A stretch of 6,628 nt of DNA, from assembly GCA_902477645.1 (NCBI GenBank), contig CABSIA010000156.1:1-6628 (forward strand), read 5' to 3'. Made by a program: the position numbers and the translations under genes. This stretch comes from an uncultured Prevotella sp. (GTDB taxonomy: Bacteria; Bacteroidota; Bacteroidia; Bacteroidales; Bacteroidaceae). This document shows, in pieces, positions 4,856 through 6,628 of the stretch; position 1 is the first letter of the stretch, and every line of letters begins with the position of its first letter. The notes beneath the pieces were generated by a model. That model was not told where the DNA came from and ran no database searches. It saw nothing but the letters and a program-made list of their open reading frames with translations.

Positions 4856-6628
4856 TTACCTTATGAACAACAGCTCACGGTACTTTGGCAATGTCCAAAG
4901 CTCGTCGGCAACTATCAGCTCAAGATTATCTATCTGGTCACGGATTTCCTCCATTTTCGGAACAACCGTGTCATGATATGCTATGGCTTTCTGCCGCTCG
5001 TTCTCTATTCTGTTGGCAAGTTTGCGGGCTTTTATCAGCTCCTCCACTCCCGTCTCAATAAGCTGTGTGCGCTCGGCTATCTCCTTAATAATCTTCACGT
5101 TACGTGCCGTAAGCTGTTTGCCCTCCTCTTGTCCGAAGATATTCATCATTCCCTCCACATTCTTTGCCAGCCTGCTCTGATAGTGGGTGGCGACAGGTAT
5201 GATGTGGTTCATCGAGAGGTCGCCCATCACACGCGCCTCAATCTGAATTTTCTTTGTGTAAGTCTCCCACTTCACCTCGTTGCGCGCACGAAGCTCGTTC
5301 TCGCTCATGACGTTCATCTCGCCAAACATCGAGATGCTTTCCTTGTCAAGATAGCGGTCGAAACAGGCAGGGCAGCAAGCCTCGCAGTCAAGTCCACGGC
5401 GCATGGCCTCCTCTTTCCACTCGTCGCTATATCCGTTGCCGTCGAAACGTATGGCCTTGCAAGCCATGATATCCCCGCGCACAACGTCAATAATCGCCCT
5501 TGTCTGCTCCTCCCCGTCAGCGATGAGAGCATCCACCCGGCGCTTAAACTGCGTCAGAGCCTCGGCCATAGCCGTGTTCAGCACAATCATGGCACTGGCG
5601 CAGTTTGCCTCAGAGCCTACGGCGCGGAACTCGAAACGGTTTCCGGTAAAAGCAAAGGGCGAGGTGCGGTTGCGGTCGGTATTGTCAATCATCAGCTCCG
5701 GAATTTCCGGAATATCGAGCTTCATCTCCTGCTTGCCCGCAAGGTTGAAAAGCTCGTCCTTGTCAGCCTTCTCTATATGGTCGAGAAGGTCGGAGAGCTG
5801 TTTGCCAAGAAACGACGATATTATGGCAGGCGGCGCCTCGTTTGCGCCAAGACGGTGGTCGTTGGTGGCACTCATAACCGACGCTTTCAGCAGTCCGTTG
5901 TGACGGAACACAGCCATCAGCGTCTCAACAATGAACACCACGAAGCGGAGGTTGTCCTCGCCGTTTTTGCCCGTCGCATGCAGCAAGACACCGGTATCCG
6001 TAACGAGGCTCCAGTTATTGTGTTTTCCCGAGCCGTTTATGCCGTCGAACGGCTTCTCGTGCAGCAAGACGCGGAAACTGTGTCTGTGGGCCACCTTCCG
6101 CATGAGGCTCATCAGCAGCATGTTGTGGTCTACCGCCAAATTGCACTCCTCGTAAATAGGCGCAAGCTCAAACTGGTTTGGAGCCACCTCGTTGTGGCGT
6201 GTCTTGCACGGTATGCCCAGTTCCAGGGCCCGAGCCTCGAGGTCTTTCATAAAAGCCTGCACACGCTCGGGTATGGTTCCGAAATAGTGGTCGTCCATCT
6301 GCTGGTTTTTCGCCGAGTCATGCCCCATCAGCGTGCGCCCCGTGAGCATAAGGTCGGGACGTGCCGAGTACAGGCTCTCGTCGACGAGGAAATACTCCTG
6401 TTCCCATCCGAGATTTGTCTGCACCTTCTTGACCTCTGGGTAAAAATAGCGGCAGACATCAGTGGCCGCCACATTTACGGCATGCAGCGAGCGGAGCAGC
6501 GGAGCCTTGTAGTCGAGAGCCTCGCCCGTGTACGAGATAAAGATTGTCGGAATACAAAGTGTGTCGTCAATTATGAATACCGGCGACGTCGGGTCCCAGG
6601 CCGAGTAGCCGCGCGCCTCGAACGTGTT
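4856..6628 (-). CDS. glnN: Type III glutamine synthetase, C-terminal 590 residues (5' end outside window)
   Basis: It catalyses ATP-dependent formation of glutamine from glutamate and ammonia in the cytoplasm. The frame is open to the window edge: the first visible residues, NTFEARGYSAWDPTSPVFI, are typical internal GSIII sequence, so about 140 residues of the usual ~730 are missing beyond 6628. In visible numbering, catalytic-domain signatures are LGWEQEYFLVD (73-83), HNEVAPNQFELAP (145-157), NGSGKHNNWS (198-207), ATNDHRLGANEAPPAI (254-269), RTSPFAF (321-327) and NRFEFRAVGSEAN (330-342). The C-terminal third is long and helical, as in GSIII, which forms dodecamers and lacks the adenylylation control of GSI. 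An internal GTG at 6472 is not the true start. Regulation is not visible because the promoter lies outside. It is convergent with the protease gene. Confidence 0.97.
   Translation of the reverse strand, partial: NTFEARGYSAWDPTSPVFIIDDTLCIPTIFISYTGEALDYKAPLLRSLHAVNVAATDVCRYFYPEVKKVQTNLGWEQEYFLVDESLYSARPDLMLTGRTLMGHDSAKNQQMDDHYFGTIPERVQAFMKDLEARALELGIPCKTRHNEVAPNQFELAPIYEECNLAVDHNMLLMSLMRKVAHRHSFRVLLHEKPFDGINGSGKHNNWSLVTDTGVLLHATGKNGEDNLRFVVFIVETLMAVFRHNGLLKASVMSATNDHRLGANEAPPAIISSFLGKQLSDLLDHIEKADKDELFNLAGKQEMKLDIPEIPELMIDNTDRNRTSPFAFTGNRFEFRAVGSEANCASAMIVLNTAMAEALTQFKRRVDALIADGEEQTRAIIDVVRGDIMACKAIRFDGNGYSDEWKEEAMRRGLDCEACCPACFDRYLDKESISMFGEMNVMSENELRARNEVKWETYTKKIQIEARVMGDLSMNHIIPVATHYQSRLAKNVEGMMNIFGQEEGKQLTARNVKIIKEIAERTQLIETGVEELIKARKLANRIENERQKAIAYHDTVVPKMEEIRDQIDNLELIVADELWTLPKYRELLFIR

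Noticed and set aside
5403..5903. A 166-codon open frame on the plus strand
   Set aside because: Antisense to glnN, whose conserved motifs cover the same bases; low-complexity Ser/Arg-rich product.
6470..6472. GTG as the start of the glutamine synthetase
   Set aside because: The same frame continues upstream to the window edge with well-conserved GSIII sequence, so the true start is outside.

Overview
The window looks like chromosomal DNA of a Bacteroidales bacterium, probably Prevotella or a close relative. Three things support this: a type III glutamine synthetase, an ATPase of the DUF4143 type ending in the typical 'PLWMIGFLY', and a promoter with the Bacteroidetes signature (TTTG, 20 bp, TAnnTTTG). 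Start codons mostly lack a clear Shine-Dalgarno sequence, as is usual in that phylum. The genus is an inference from overall resemblance.

Layout. (1) 67-1590, minus strand: a compact three-gene operon encoding an ECF sigma factor, a small single-pass membrane protein in the anti-sigma position, and a secreted basic Spy/CpxP-like protein, closed by a strong intrinsic terminator. It has the form of an envelope-stress regulon. (2) 1591-2004: noncoding, with three 14-bp palindrome-like units at an exact 22-bp period; two of them form a textbook terminator for the minus-strand ATPase transcript. (3) 2005-3207, minus: an AAA-type ATPase with a C-terminal DUF4143/nuclease-like region, read from a consensus-perfect Bacteroidetes promoter. 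(4) 3208-3574: a divergent intergenic region with an array of 18-bp palindromes (TGCTGT-N6-ACAGCA) arranged as a duplicated pair. (5) 3575-4771, plus: a secreted two-lobed aspartyl protease with a C-terminal PDZ domain. (6) 4769-4849: a 34-bp inverted repeat built of AATTCATAAT decamers between convergent genes. (7) 4856-6628, minus: glnN, with its N-terminus beyond the window edge.

The coding genes belong to known families and do not form an obvious joint pathway. The least explained parts are the two intergenic repeat arrays that bracket the ATPase gene. The palindrome array upstream of it is the best candidate for something undescribed, most likely a multi-site operator or recognition array. 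Function is not proven by sequence alone.
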